DNA of 64,000 nt from Phytopseudomonas argentinensis (GTDB taxonomy: Bacteria; Pseudomonadota; Gammaproteobacteria; Pseudomonadales; Pseudomonadaceae): the NCBI RefSeq assembly GCF_900113905.1, contig NZ_FORC01000001.1, positions 1 through 64,000 of the forward strand, in the 5' to 3' direction. Shown here piece by piece: positions 9,171 through 19,040 of the stretch. A model generated the notes under the pieces. That model saw only the letters and a program-made list of their open reading frames with translations. It was not told the DNA's origin and searched no databases. How positions within the stretch are numbered: position 1 is the first letter of the stretch; each line of letters begins with the position of its first letter. The position numbers were made by a program, and so were the translations under genes.

Positions 9171-10619
9171 TCAGCGTGCGGAAGTGGATGATTGGGCGGG
9201 CGCCTCGAAGCCGCCACCCAGGGCTTGCATCAGCAGCACCGAGGCGTCGATACGCTCGGCACGCAGGCTGGCCAGTTGGCGTTCGCTCTGCAGCAGTTGC
9301 TGCTCGACGCTCAGCGCATCGAGATAGTTGCCGATGCCGTCGGCGTAGCGCTGCATGGCGATGTCGTAGGAGCTGCGGGCGATATCGCTGGCCCGCTGCT
9401 GCTGCGCGATCTGCTGCTCCAGGGAGCGAATGCGGCTGATGCCGTCACCGATATCGCCCAAGGCGCCGACCAGGGTCTGGTTGTACTGGGCCACGGCCAC
9501 GTCGTAATCGGCGTTGCGCCCGGCCAGTGCAGCGCGGCGCGCGCCGCCGTCGAAGATCGGCAGGCTCAGCGCCGGGCCAACACTGAAGAAGCGACTGGCG
9601 CCACCGAACATGGCATCTCCGAGCAGCGACTTGCTGCCGGCTGCCACGCTCAGGTTGAGGTTGGGATAGAAGTCCGCCTTGCTGGCGGTGATGTCCTTGC
9701 TGGCCGCCTCCACGCGCCAGCGCGCGGCAACCAGGTCGGGGCGGCGACCGAGCAGTTCGGCCGGAACGTTGGCCGGCAAACTCACCGCCGAGGGGGCGAT
9801 CAATTGCGGCCGAGGCAGCGTGGCACCGCGATCCGGGCCCTGGCCGAGCATCACTGCCAGGCGAATGCGCGCGCTGTCCACCTGCTGGGTGGCGGCCGTC
9901 AGGCTGGCTTCGGCGGCGGCTTCCAGGCTCTGGGTCTGCTGCAACTGGTATTCGCTGTCCAGGCCGGCATCGACCCGGCTGCGGGCCAGGTCGAGCATGT
10001 CGCGGCTGCGCTTGAGGTCCTGCTCGGCCAGATCCCGGGTGGCGTAGGCCAGACCCAGATCGTTGTAGGCGCGGGTGACATCGGCGGCCAGGGTCAGGCG
10101 CGCGCCCTGGCGATCCACGTCACTGGCGCGGGCGCGGCCCAGGGCCGCTTCCCAGGCGGCACGATCGCCGCCCCACAGGTCGAAGTGGTAGCCACCGTCC
10201 AGCGACAGGCTGCGCAGGGTGCCGTAACGGCCGCCCTGGCCGCTGGGGTCATCGACCCGGGCGGAGCGTGAGCGGGTGACATTGGCATTGGCGTCCAGGG
10301 TCGGCTGGCGCTGCGCATCTGCGGCCAGCACGGCGGCGTTGGCCTGGCGGGCGCGGGCATCGGCGACCTGCAGATCCGGGTTGCTGCGCAGGGCTTCTTC
10401 GATCAGCGCGTTGAGCTGCGAGTCGCCCAGGCCGTTCCACCAGTCACTCGCCGGCCAGGCGGCCGGTGACAGATTGCCGGTGAAAGTCTGCCCTTGCAGG
10501 CTGGCAGCGTCGAGGGTGTGGCCCTCGGTATGCAGGCCGTCCTGGGAGGCACAGGCGGCCAGTAGCAGCGCGCTGAAAATCAGCGACAGGGGGGTACGCA
10601 ACGGCATGGTGTTCATCAT
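9171..10619 (-). CDS. OprM/NodT-family outer-membrane efflux lipoprotein
   Basis: A 482-residue TolC-like channel. A signal peptide ends in the lipobox LLAACAS, so the mature protein is probably acylated at Cys. Two outer-membrane efflux repeats follow, with typical stretches such as NPDLQVADARARQANAAVLAADA and GRRPDLVAARWRVEAASKDI. It would form the exit duct of the EmrAB pump. The start overlaps the marR stop (ATGA). Three Met codons lie close together at 10619, 10616 and 10607, and AGGAGA sits directly before the first, so the true start may be one of the next two. Confidence 0.92.
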   Translation of the reverse strand: MMNTMPLRTPLSLIFSALLLAACASQDGLHTEGHTLDAASLQGQTFTGNLSPAAWPASDWWNGLGDSQLNALIEEALRSNPDLQVADARARQANAAVLAADAQRQPTLDANANVTRSRSARVDDPSGQGGRYGTLRSLSLDGGYHFDLWGGDRAAWEAALGRARASDVDRQGARLTLAADVTRAYNDLGLAYATRDLAEQDLKRSRDMLDLARSRVDAGLDSEYQLQQTQSLEAAAEASLTAATQQVDSARIRLAVMLGQGPDRGATLPRPQLIAPSAVSLPANVPAELLGRRPDLVAARWRVEAASKDITASKADFYPNLNLSVAAGSKSLLGDAMFGGASRFFSVGPALSLPIFDGGARRAALAGRNADYDVAVAQYNQTLVGALGDIGDGISRIRSLEQQIAQQQRASDIARSSYDIAMQRYADGIGNYLDALSVEQQLLQSERQLASLRAERIDASVLLMQALGGGFEAPAQSSTSAR

Positions 10620-11083
10620 TCTCCTGGCAGCTCTGGTAAGGCATCGGCGGCCATCAGCATTTTTTTCAACAGGCGCTGGAATTCGTCGAGCTCGGCGCGG
10701 CTCAGGCAGCCGGTCAGCTCGTTGGTGGCGTCGGCGGCGATCTGCGGCACCCGCACGCCAAGGGCATTGCCCGCGTCGGTGAGGGTGAGCCGCACCTGGC
10801 GGCGATCTTCATGGCTGCGCTCGCGGGTGAGCAGGCCCTTCTGCTCCAGACGATCGAGCATGCGGGTCATCGCCCCGCTGTCGAGGCTGAGCAGGCGCAC
10901 CAGGTCGGCCGGGGTGCTGGCGCGGCTCTGGCTGATCAGCAGCACCACCTTGAACTGCGCGGCAGTCACGTCGTGGTCCACCAGATGGCGCTCGAGTAGG
11001 CGGTCCTTGAGCTGATTGGTCAGCGCGATCAGGTGGCCGGGTGAGTGCTGCAGGGAAAAACGTTCGCGGTCGAAATGTGGCAT
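10616..11083 (-). CDS. MarR-family regulator of the efflux operon
   Basis: A 155-residue MarR-type repressor with a winged helix centred on AAQFKVVLLISQSRASTPADL and the conserved LDRLEQKGLLTRERSHEDRR wing at about residues 80-100. It is the first gene of the pump operon and overlaps the channel gene by 4 bases. Two identical palindromes just upstream of its start are good candidates for its own operator. The usual arrangement is autorepression relieved by toxic phenolics or similar ligands, which would induce the pump together with the regulator. Confidence 0.93.
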   Translation of the reverse strand: MPHFDRERFSLQHSPGHLIALTNQLKDRLLERHLVDHDVTAAQFKVVLLISQSRASTPADLVRLLSLDSGAMTRMLDRLEQKGLLTRERSHEDRRQVRLTLTDAGNALGVRVPQIAADATNELTGCLSRAELDEFQRLLKKMLMAADALPELPGE

Positions 11084-11093
11084 CGATAATTAC

Positions 11094-11135
11094 CTGCCCA
11101 GGCAGTGAATGCCATGCAGGTTACTGCCCAGGCAG
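11094..11135. promoter_or_regulatory. Twin MarR operator candidates
   Basis: The 12-mer CTGCCCAGGCAG (5-base arms around CA) occurs twice, at 11094-11105 and 11124-11135. The copies are exactly 30 bases apart, about three helical turns, so they lie on the same DNA face. The first copy starts 11 bases upstream of the marR start codon, placing the pair over the promoter or 5' leader. Confidence 0.72.
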
Positions 11136-11412
11136 CGATCAGCCCAATTACATTTCGTAATACTTGTTATCAATTTCGGAAATACTTTGAAATATTCAGG
11201 GGTTTTTGAAGGGACTACCGGGGGGCCGGCCGGGTTCAGGAATTCGTAGGGAAGAAACGAGCTGTCGGGGGTTATTGCGGGGCTTGCAACAGGGGCGATT
11301 GCCTTGGGTTTCGCAGGCTCAACCGCGGCCGAGGTCGAGCAGCCCGGTGCCCAGCTGCAGCGGCAGCGGGTTCAGATGCGACCAGGCAAACCCCTGCCGG
11401 TCACTGGCCTCC
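11136..11412. other. Intergenic stretch, no gene seen
   Basis: This 277-base gap lies between the marR operator and the nitroreductase stop. The first 60 bases are AT-rich and suit a promoter for the pump operon (leftward). I see no convincing gene, hairpin or repeat in the rest. A long plus-strand open frame from 11206 is the antisense shadow of the nitroreductase and dctP genes. Confidence 0.5.
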
Positions 11413-12081
11413 TCACTCGATGAAGGTGCAGAAAGTCTCCAGCCGCAGCCGCTGGCTGACCAGCCGATTGACCGGCGCCTCGGGGTCGGCATAGCCCATG
11501 GCGATGGCGCAGTGCAGCATGCGTTCGGCCGGGAGCTGCAGAAACGCTTCGACGCTGCGGTGATAACGCGCCCAGCAGGCCTGCGGGCAGCTGTCCAGGC
11601 CGTGCTCCTTGAGCAGCAACATCAGGCTCTGCTGATACATGCCAAGATCGGCCCATTGCCCGGGCCCCATGCAACGGTCCACGGAGAAGAACAACGCACA
11701 GGGCGCCTCGAAGAAGCGAAAGTTGCGGGCGAACCAGTCCAGGCGCGCGGGCTTGTCCTCGCGACCGATGCCCAGCAGTGCGTACATCTGCTCGCCCACC
11801 TCGAACCGCGAGGTGCGATACGGCTCCTGCAGGGGCTGCGGATACACCGCGTAATCGGCGGGATCAGGCTCTGGATCGCTCGCCAACCGCTTGGCGATAT
11901 GCTCGATGAAACGCTGCAGCGCCTCGCCCTGCAGCACATGGATCCGCCAGGGCTGCAGGTTGCCGCTGGAGGGCGCCCGTGCCGCCTGTTGCAGCAACTC
12001 GCGCAGCAAAGCCGGCGGCACCGGCCGGTCGAGAAAGGCGCGCACGCTGCGACGCTCACGCAAAGCCTGGCTGACCTTCAT
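11413..12081 (-). CDS. Nitroreductase-family flavoprotein
   Basis: A 222-residue FMN-dependent nitroreductase-fold protein. The N-terminal RRSVRAFLDRPV and ARAPSSGNLQPWRI are the classic FMN-contacting segments, and GMYQQSLMLLLKEHGLDSCPQ is the central helix of the family. Such enzymes reduce nitroaromatics, quinones or enoates with NAD(P)H; the physiological substrate is unknown. It stands alone between the efflux operon and dctP2 in the same orientation. The hairpin at 12117-12152 separates it from dctP2. No cofactor-biogenesis signature such as BluB is evident. Confidence 0.88.
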   Translation of the reverse strand: MKVSQALRERRSVRAFLDRPVPPALLRELLQQAARAPSSGNLQPWRIHVLQGEALQRFIEHIAKRLASDPEPDPADYAVYPQPLQEPYRTSRFEVGEQMYALLGIGREDKPARLDWFARNFRFFEAPCALFFSVDRCMGPGQWADLGMYQQSLMLLLKEHGLDSCPQACWARYHRSVEAFLQLPAERMLHCAIAMGYADPEAPVNRLVSQRLRLETFCTFIE

Positions 12082-12116
12082 CCCCTCTCCTCGCGTGTGA
12101 TTGACGTCGCCATCAA

Positions 12117-12152
12117 AGCAAAGGCCGCCTCCCGAGGGAAGCGGCCTTTGCT
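12117..12152 (-). terminator. Hairpin terminator after dctP2
   Basis: AGCAAAGGCCGC at 12117-12128 pairs perfectly with GCGGCCTTTGCT at 12141-12152 around a 12-base loop. It lies 20 bases past the stop of the leftward dctP2. The trailing T-run is weak, so termination may be partial. Confidence 0.65.
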
Positions 12153-12171
12153 GTGGGCGATCAACTCCCCA

Positions 12172-13182
<1,011 letters not shown>

Positions 13183-13270
13183 TCATCTTGTTTTTGTAAG
13201 TGGGTAGTGAACGAGCCTATTGCCTGTTTACAACGCGCCACGGGTGGCGCGGAATTCGTGATTGTACAAA

Positions 13271-13297
13271 GGCGCGTTCGGCAGTGCCGAACGCGCC
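13271..13297 (-). terminator. Strong hairpin between ripC and dctP2
   Basis: GGCGCGTTCGGC (13271-13282) and GCCGAACGCGCC (13286-13297) form a perfect 12-bp stem with a 3-base loop, 7 bases after the ripC stop. On the leftward strand it is followed by TTTGT, a short T tract. It is either a terminator or a processing/attenuation site within the operon. Confidence 0.7.
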
Positions 13298-13304
13298 CGA
13301 GGGA

Positions 13305-14129
13305 TCAGCCCATGCCGCCGGCCCGCGCGACAATGCGTCGGGCGCGCCCGACCACCGGAGCGTCGATCATCTGCCCGTCGACCACGAACACCCCGTCGCC
13401 ACCCGCGCCGGCCTGCAGCACTCGGCGCGCCCAGTCCAGCTCTTCAGCCGAGGGCGCCATTGCCTGGTGCACGACGGCAACCTGACTGGGATGGATGCAC
13501 AGCAGCCCGCCGAAGCCCATGTCGCGAGCATCACGGCTGGCACGGTCGAGGCCGGCCTGGTCCTGAATCGCCGGAAATACGCTGTCCAGCGGTGCGGCCA
13601 GATTGGCCAGGCGGCTGTGCAGCAGAACCGCGTAGCGCGCCTGATCGAGCAGGCGCTCGGCGGCTGCGGTGCCGCTGTTCAGGCCAAGATCCAGGCCCAG
13701 GTCCAGGCCACCGAAGGACAATCGCTCGACCCCGGCGGCCGCGGCGACGGCCGGCAATTCATACAGGCCACGGGCGCTTTCGATGATCGGCCAGACCGGC
13801 TTGCCGGCCTCGCCCACGCGAGCCACCTGGGCAGCGCTTTCCACCTTGGGCAGCACTACGCCACTCACCCCGACATGGCGCTGGCACAGCGCGATGTCCG
13901 CGGCATGCCCGGCGTGTTCGGGTGAATTGATGCGCACCAGCAGGCGCGCCTCGGGGTTGCCTGCCAGGAAACGCTCGAGGTTGTCGCGGGCTTCGACCTT
14001 GAGGCTTTCCTGCACCGCATCCTCGAGATCGACGATCACCACGTCGGCCCCACTGGCCAAAGCCTTGGGGATGCGCTCGGGTCGCGAAGCGGGCACGAAC
14101 AGCGCGGTTCGGATGATGGAGGTCGTCAT
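13305..14129 (-). CDS. ripC: Citramalyl-CoA lyase (HpcH/HpaI-CitE family)
   Basis: A 274-residue CitE-like lyase. Conserved elements are RTALFVPASRPERIPKAL, VVIVDLEDAV (metal ligand region), RINSPEHAGH and GGLLCIHPSQV. In the itaconate pathway this enzyme splits (S)-citramalyl-CoA into acetyl-CoA and pyruvate. The ATG at 14129 has AGGAAG upstream; the in-frame TTG at 14150 is a weaker choice. The symbol rests on the gene order with the CoA-transferase, PrpD-like, acyl-CoA dehydrogenase and hydratase genes, which matches the P. aeruginosa rip cluster from memory. An HpcH-type aldolase of other specificity is the alternative. Confidence 0.86.
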   Translation of the reverse strand: MTTSIIRTALFVPASRPERIPKALASGADVVIVDLEDAVQESLKVEARDNLERFLAGNPEARLLVRINSPEHAGHAADIALCQRHVGVSGVVLPKVESAAQVARVGEAGKPVWPIIESARGLYELPAVAAAAGVERLSFGGLDLGLDLGLNSGTAAAERLLDQARYAVLLHSRLANLAAPLDSVFPAIQDQAGLDRASRDARDMGFGGLLCIHPSQVAVVHQAMAPSAEELDWARRVLQAGAGGDGVFVVDGQMIDAPVVGRARRIVARAGGMG

Positions 14130-14196
14130 GGCATCTGCTTCCTGACTCAAAGATCTTCAATGACTGATAGTGGACTAAGGCGCTATGTGGTCCACC

Positions 14197-14247
14197 TGTG
14201 GGAGCGCGCCATGCGCGCGAATTTCGCGGGCATGGCCCGCTCCCACA
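14197..14247. repeat. REP-like palindrome
   Basis: TGTGGGAGCGCGCCATG at the left and CATGGCCCGCTCCCACA at the right form an imperfect long hairpin of the Pseudomonas REP type. It lies between ripA and ripC inside the presumed operon. Related sequences occur at 28936-29017 and 29971-30039. Confidence 0.7.
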
Positions 14248-14272
14248 AAAAGCCCTTCTTCGCACCTGGCAT

Positions 14273-15475
14273 TCAAACCGCCCCGCTCACTTTCAAACCG
14301 GCTATCTGCGCCTCGCCGTAACCCAGCTCGGCGAGCAAGGTATCGGTGTGCTCACCGAGCGCCGGCACAGGGTCCATGCGCGGACTGAAGGCGCTGTTGC
14401 TGCCCGGTGGCAGCAACGCGGGCAGGCTGCCGGCGGGGCTGTCGACCTGGCGCCAGCGGTCACGGGCCTTGAGCTGCGGATGGGCCCAGACGCCGGCCAT
14501 GTCATTGACGTGGGCGTTGGCGATCTGCGCCTGTTCCAGCCGCTCGATGACCTGCTCGGCACTCAGCGCCGCGAAGGTCTCGACGATGATGCCGCGCAGC
14601 ACTTCGCGGTTGGCCGAGCGCTTGAAATTGGCCGAGAAACGCTCGTCGACTGCCAGCTCGGGCTGCAGCAATACCCGCTCGCAGAACGCCTGCCACTCCC
14701 GCTCGTTCTGCAGGCCAAGCATCACCGTGCCGCCATCACCGGCAGGAAACGGGCCATAGGGATAGATGGTCGAGTGGGCGGCCCCGGCACGCGGCGGCGG
14801 CGTGGCACCGTCATAGGCGTAATACAGGGGATAGCCCATCCACTCGACCAGGCTCTCGAGCATGCTCACGTCGATGCGGCTGCCCAAACCGGTCTTGCCG
14901 CGCAGCAGCAGGGCCGCAAGGATATTGCTGTAGGCATACATGCCGGCGGCGATATCGGCGATCGAACAACCGGCCTTGGCCAGTTGATCGTCACCCGCGC
15001 CGCCGGTCACCGACAGAAAGCCGCCCTCGCTCTGGATCAGCAGGTCGTAGGCCTTCTTCTTCTCGTAGCTGCCGCCTTCGCCATAGCCGGAGATGTCGCA
15101 GACGATCAGTTTCGGGAAGCGTGCATGCAGCGTCTCGAACGACAGGCCCATGCGCGCCGCGGCTCCGGGCGCGAGGTTCTGCACCAGCACGTCGGCCTTG
15201 GCCAGCAGGTTGTCGAGTACCTCACCGGCACCGTCCTGTTTGAGGTCGAGGGTCAGGCTTTCCTTGGAGCGGTTGGTCCACACGAAGTGCGAGGCCAGAC
15301 CATTGACCCGCTCGTCGTAACCGCGGGCGAAGTCGCCACTGCCGGGGCGCTCGACCTTGATCACCCGAGCGCCCATGTCGGCGAGCTGACGGGTGCAGAA
15401 CGGCGCGGCAATGGCGTGTTCCAGGCTGACCACGGTGATGCCGTCCAGTGGCCGGGGTTGTTGTGGGTTGTTCAT
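14273..15475 (-). CDS. ripA: Itaconate CoA-transferase candidate (CaiB/BaiF family)
   Basis: A 400-residue family III CoA-transferase: LDGITVVSLEHAIAAPFCTR at the N-terminus, then GARVIKVERPGSGDFARGYD, SKESLTLDLKQ, DISGYGEGGSY and a C-terminal GEHTDTLLAELGY. It would attach CoA to itaconate from succinyl-CoA, the first catabolic step, giving itaconyl-CoA for the hydratase RipB. Assignment to itaconate rests on its neighbours, since the family has many substrates. Upstream of it (15498-15534) is a short inverted repeat, and downstream a REP-like element. About 78 bases separate it from the PrpD-like gene. Confidence 0.85.
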   Translation of the reverse strand: MNNPQQPRPLDGITVVSLEHAIAAPFCTRQLADMGARVIKVERPGSGDFARGYDERVNGLASHFVWTNRSKESLTLDLKQDGAGEVLDNLLAKADVLVQNLAPGAAARMGLSFETLHARFPKLIVCDISGYGEGGSYEKKKAYDLLIQSEGGFLSVTGGAGDDQLAKAGCSIADIAAGMYAYSNILAALLLRGKTGLGSRIDVSMLESLVEWMGYPLYYAYDGATPPPRAGAAHSTIYPYGPFPAGDGGTVMLGLQNEREWQAFCERVLLQPELAVDERFSANFKRSANREVLRGIIVETFAALSAEQVIERLEQAQIANAHVNDMAGVWAHPQLKARDRWRQVDSPAGSLPALLPPGSNSAFSPRMDPVPALGEHTDTLLAELGYGEAQIAGLKVSGAV

Positions 15476-15496
15476 GTGCAGTTCCCTGTTCCGTAG

Positions 15497-15534
15497 GGTG
15501 GATCGGGACGCGTAGCCCGCGCTACCGATCCACC
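15497..15534. repeat. Small hairpin repeat (GGTGGATCGG type)
   Basis: GGTGGATCGG at 15497-15506 is mirrored by CCGATCCACC at 15525-15534, with an 18-base loop. The lead-in GTAGGGTGGAT recurs at about 30118-30129 (GGTGGATG...CATCCACC), so this is a small dispersed family. It fills the gap between the PrpD-like gene and ripA. Confidence 0.55.
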
Positions 15535-15553
15535 GGAAAGTCGAAACGAGCCG

Positions 15554-16906
15554 TCAGGCCAGGTGGCTCAGGTCGTCGGTCTCGCGCAGGCGCCAGACCC
15601 TGGCGATCAGCTCGCCTGCCTCATCGCTGCTGCGTTTGCCGGCAAAGGCCAGCAGGCGACGGAACTTGTCTTCCAGCTCCATGCGGCTGAGGCTGTTGCC
15701 GGGGTCACCCTTGGGCTCGTCGATGGCGCCATGCAGGGTACGACCATCGGTGGTGAGCACCTCGACCCGACCCAGCCAGCGCGCCGGATAGGCGCCGTCC
15801 ACCTCGGGGTCGAGGCGCATGCTGACCTTGTCGCGAAAGGCAGCAACATTGGCATCGCTCAGCGACAGGTTGGCGAATTCGCTGAGCTGCGCCTTGCCAT
15901 GCACGGCGATCAGGCCGAGCACGGTGCCCATGGAGAACTTGGCCTGGTGCACGGTCTGCGGCACCACCACCCGGCCGAGCACGTCGATGGCGCCCTGGTG
16001 CACATGGGTGATGACCTTGGCGATATCGTCATGACGCAGGCCCTCGCGCCACATCAGGTCGAGCAGTGCATCGGCAGCCGGGTGGGTATGCCGGCACGAG
16101 GCGTGGAACTTGAACGAGGTTTCCGCCAGCGCCCAGCGGCTGCCGAGGCGATCCGCCAGCCTGCTCGGGTCGGCATCGCTGGACATGCCGGCGGCCATGC
16201 CCTGCTCGCCTTCGAGAATGTTCTGCGCACCGGTCAGGCCCTGCTCGGTGAAGTAGGCCGCCAGCAGGCCGTCGGCGGCAGCCTTGGCGGTGTGCAGCTG
16301 TTTGGAATCGGCGGCGTCGCGCAGGAACTCCCAGAGCCCGGCAGCCTGGGTGCCGGCGTTGCCGAGCAGATGCACAAACTGCTGTTTGTCGAAGTTCAGC
16401 AGCTTGCCCACCGCCACGGCAGCGGCCAGGGTGCCGACCGTGGCCGTGGTGTGGAAGATGCGGTAGTGCGAGCGGCCGAGGAACTCGCCGATGCGAATCC
16501 CCGCCTCGTAGCCGGCGACCGAAGCCAGCAACAGCTCGCGGCCGGACTTGCCGAGGTCCTGCGCGGCAGCCAGGGCCGCCGGGAATACCACGGTGGCCGG
16601 GTGCAGCACCGAGCTGTTGTGCAGGTCGTCCTGCTCCACCAGATGCGACGACGCGCCGTTGACCAGCGCCGCGAAGTACGCCGAAGTGCCACGACCATTG
16701 ACCAGGATGCGCGCCGGGCCATTGGCCGGGCCCATCTTCTGCGCATAGGCCTCGAACAGCGGAATCGGCCGCGCACCTTCACTGGCCAAAGCGGAACCGA
16801 GCCAGTCGAGAAACAGATCTTCGGTGCGATCCAGCACGTGGTCAGGCAGATCGTCGTAACGCAGCTCGGCGAGGAACTTGGCGAGCTGTTGGGTATTAGC
16901 GCTCAT
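15554..16906 (-). CDS. MmgE/PrpD family protein of the itaconate cluster
   Basis: A 450-residue protein of the 2-methylcitrate dehydratase/iminodisuccinate epimerase superfamily. Family segments are LFLDWLGSALASEG, VNGASSHLVEQDDLHNSSVLHP and the C-terminal-domain start SFKFHASCRHTHPAADA. The ATG at 16906 has GAGGAATTGG in front; the TTG at 16912 is less likely. The P. aeruginosa itaconate cluster carries a PrpD-like gene at the same relative place. Its reaction there is unsettled to my knowledge; a dehydration or isomerisation of a C5-C6 di- or tricarboxylate is plausible. It ends 78 bases before ripA. Confidence 0.87.
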   Translation of the reverse strand: MSANTQQLAKFLAELRYDDLPDHVLDRTEDLFLDWLGSALASEGARPIPLFEAYAQKMGPANGPARILVNGRGTSAYFAALVNGASSHLVEQDDLHNSSVLHPATVVFPAALAAAQDLGKSGRELLLASVAGYEAGIRIGEFLGRSHYRIFHTTATVGTLAAAVAVGKLLNFDKQQFVHLLGNAGTQAAGLWEFLRDAADSKQLHTAKAAADGLLAAYFTEQGLTGAQNILEGEQGMAAGMSSDADPSRLADRLGSRWALAETSFKFHASCRHTHPAADALLDLMWREGLRHDDIAKVITHVHQGAIDVLGRVVVPQTVHQAKFSMGTVLGLIAVHGKAQLSEFANLSLSDANVAAFRDKVSMRLDPEVDGAYPARWLGRVEVLTTDGRTLHGAIDEPKGDPGNSLSRMELEDKFRRLLAFAGKRSSDEAGELIARVWRLRETDDLSHLA

Positions 16907-16916
16907 AACCAATTCC

Positions 16917-18080
16917 TCAAAAGCTGCGCGGCAGTTCGAGCAGGTGCTCGGCCACGTAGGACATGATCAGGTTGGTGGAGATCGGCGCCACCTGGTACAG
17001 GCGGGTCTCGCGGAACTTGCGCTCGACGTCGTATTCGTTGGCGAAGCCGAAGCCGCCGTGGGTCTGCAGGCAGGCGTTGGCCGCCGCCCAGGAGGCTTCC
17101 GCCGCCAGGTATTTGGCCATGTTGGCGCTGGCCCCGGCGTTCTCGCCGCGGTCGTATTGCTCGCAGGCGCGCCAGCGCATCAGGTCGGCGGCCTCCACTT
17201 CGATATGGGCCTTGGCGATGGGGAACTGCACGCCCTGGTTCTGGCCGATGGGGCGGCCGAACACCACGCGATCACGGGCGTAGGCACTGGCCTTCTCGAT
17301 GAACCAGCGACCATCGCCGATGCATTCGGCAGCGATCAGCGTACGCTCGGCGTTGAGGCCATCGAGGATGTAGCGAAAGCCCTTGCCCTCCTCGCCGATC
17401 AGGCTGCCGGCGGGAATTTCCAGGTTGTCGAAGAACAGCTCGTTGGTTTCGTGGTTGACCATGTTGGCGATCGGCTGCACGGTCAGGCCGTTGCCGATGG
17501 CCTCGCGCAGGTCGACCAGGAAGATCGACATGCCCTCGGACTTCTTCTTCACCTCGGCCAGCGGCGTGGTGCGCGCCAGCAGGATCATCAGGTCGGAGTG
17601 CTGGATGCGCGAGATCCACACCTTCTGGCCGTTGATCACGTACTTGTCGCCCTGACGCACGGCGGTAGTCTTGATCTTGGTGGTGTCGGTGCCGGTGGTC
17701 GGCTCGGTCACGCCCATGGACTGCAGGCGCAGCTCGCCGCTGGCGAGCTTGGGCAGGTAGTGACTTTTCTGTTCGTCGCTGCCGTTACGCAGCAGGGTGA
17801 ACATGTTGTACATCTGCCCGTGAATGGTGCCGGAGTTGCCGCCGCAGCGGTTCACTTCCTCGAGAATCACCGAGGCCTCGGCCAGACCCAGGCCGGAGCC
17901 GCCGTATTCTTCCGGGATCATCGCCGACAGCCAGCCGGCTTCGGTCATGGCGCTGACGAAGGCCTCGGGAAAGCCCTTCTCCTCGTCGATCTTGCGCCAG
18001 TATTCGGCCGGAAATTCGGCGCATAGGCCACGTACGCCTTCACGGATGAAATTCAGTTCTTCGCTCTGTTCCGGGGTCAT
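16917..18080 (-). CDS. Acyl-CoA dehydrogenase of the itaconate cluster
   Basis: A 387-residue FAD-dependent acyl-CoA dehydrogenase with the three usual domains. LQSMGVTEPTTGTDT and INGQKVWISRIQHSDL contact FAD in the beta-domain. The C-terminal helices carry RVVFGRPIGQNQGVQFPIA and LQTHGGFGFANEYDVER. The ATG at 18080 (MTPEQSEELNFI) is preferred to a frame extension to 18128. It lies 53 bases after the hydratase and 10 bases before the PrpD-like gene, so it is co-transcribed. A role in oxidising a saturated branched acyl-CoA such as methylsuccinyl-CoA to feed the pathway is possible but inferred. Confidence 0.9.
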   Translation of the reverse strand: MTPEQSEELNFIREGVRGLCAEFPAEYWRKIDEEKGFPEAFVSAMTEAGWLSAMIPEEYGGSGLGLAEASVILEEVNRCGGNSGTIHGQMYNMFTLLRNGSDEQKSHYLPKLASGELRLQSMGVTEPTTGTDTTKIKTTAVRQGDKYVINGQKVWISRIQHSDLMILLARTTPLAEVKKKSEGMSIFLVDLREAIGNGLTVQPIANMVNHETNELFFDNLEIPAGSLIGEEGKGFRYILDGLNAERTLIAAECIGDGRWFIEKASAYARDRVVFGRPIGQNQGVQFPIAKAHIEVEAADLMRWRACEQYDRGENAGASANMAKYLAAEASWAAANACLQTHGGFGFANEYDVERKFRETRLYQVAPISTNLIMSYVAEHLLELPRSF

Positions 18081-18133
18081 CTCGATTCCTCGCTTGTTCT
18101 TGTTGTCACGTCCGCAGGCTGCCCGCAAACGCG

Positions 18134-18961
18134 CTATTCGAAGTCCACCTCGGCCTGCTGGGCCATGCCCGCGGCATTACCCGCCCACAACCGGGCGATG
18201 CCCGGTTCACTGATGCGCCCGGCCACCTCGAAGGGCTCGGGCGCCACCAGGGGGCGCAACCCTCGATAGGCGAAACGACGCAGCCGCGCCTGGGGCTGGG
18301 CGCGGCAGAACGCACGCAGGTTCAGGGTGGCGATCAGCGGGCCGTGCACCACCAGCCCGCTGTAGCCTTCGGTGCCGGTGACGTAGGGCCAGTCGTAATG
18401 GATGCGATGGCCGTTGAAGGTCACCGCGCTGTAGCGAAACAGCAGGGTCGGGCTGGGTACCACGCCTTCGCGCCAGTCACCGGCCGGCAGCGCTTCGCCG
18501 GCGCCGCCCTTGGGCGGGCTGGGCTCGCGGTAGACGATGTCCTGCTCCTCGCGGATGGCCAGTTCGCCGTCCTGCAGGTAGTCATGCTGCACGGTGACGA
18601 ACAGCAGCGCGCCGGTGCGCCCGTGCTTTTCCTCGATGTGCTTGATGGTCGAGACCCGGGTGGCCTCGCCGCCGACCCGCAGGGGCGCGATGAATTCGAC
18701 GCGGCCACCGGCCCACATGCGGTTGCGGTTGTCGGCCGGCGGCAGAAAGCCGCCGCGCGCCGGATGCCCGTCGCCACCCAGGCCGCTTTCGGCGATGGGC
18801 TCCTGAAAGAACGCCCAGTGCCAGAGTGGCGGCAAGGCCTCACCATGGGCGGGCGTGTCGTCGCCCAGTGTGGCAGCGATACGCTTGACCAGGTTACGGC
18901 TCAATTGATCGTGGGCTTGCTCGGTGCGGCCGATCCAGGCGGAAAAGGCAGAGTCGCTCAT
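18134..18961 (-). CDS. ripB: Itaconyl-CoA hydratase candidate (MaoC/HTD2-like)
   Basis: A 275-residue double-hotdog hydratase. The N-terminal half is a FAS1-type dehydratase-like region (HWAFFQEPIAESGLGGDGHP, GGFLPP, MWAGGRVEF). The C-terminal half has the hydratase-2-like active-site stretch FRYSAVTFNGHRIHYDWPY and GYSGLVVHGPL. Mesaconyl-C4-CoA and itaconyl-CoA hydratases have this layout. It would hydrate itaconyl-CoA to citramalyl-CoA for RipC. It is the first gene of the leftward block and diverges from the LysR gene at 19089 over a 127-base gap that contains a LysR-type palindrome. Confidence 0.86.
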   Translation of the reverse strand: MSDSAFSAWIGRTEQAHDQLSRNLVKRIAATLGDDTPAHGEALPPLWHWAFFQEPIAESGLGGDGHPARGGFLPPADNRNRMWAGGRVEFIAPLRVGGEATRVSTIKHIEEKHGRTGALLFVTVQHDYLQDGELAIREEQDIVYREPSPPKGGAGEALPAGDWREGVVPSPTLLFRYSAVTFNGHRIHYDWPYVTGTEGYSGLVVHGPLIATLNLRAFCRAQPQARLRRFAYRGLRPLVAPEPFEVAGRISEPGIARLWAGNAAGMAQQAEVDFE

Positions 18962-19040
18962 CGTGGATTCCAGCTGTCTTGTTATGTGCCGCCAGCATGC
19001 AAGCCGATGAACGTTCCGAGAATCCGCATTTATTTAATCC

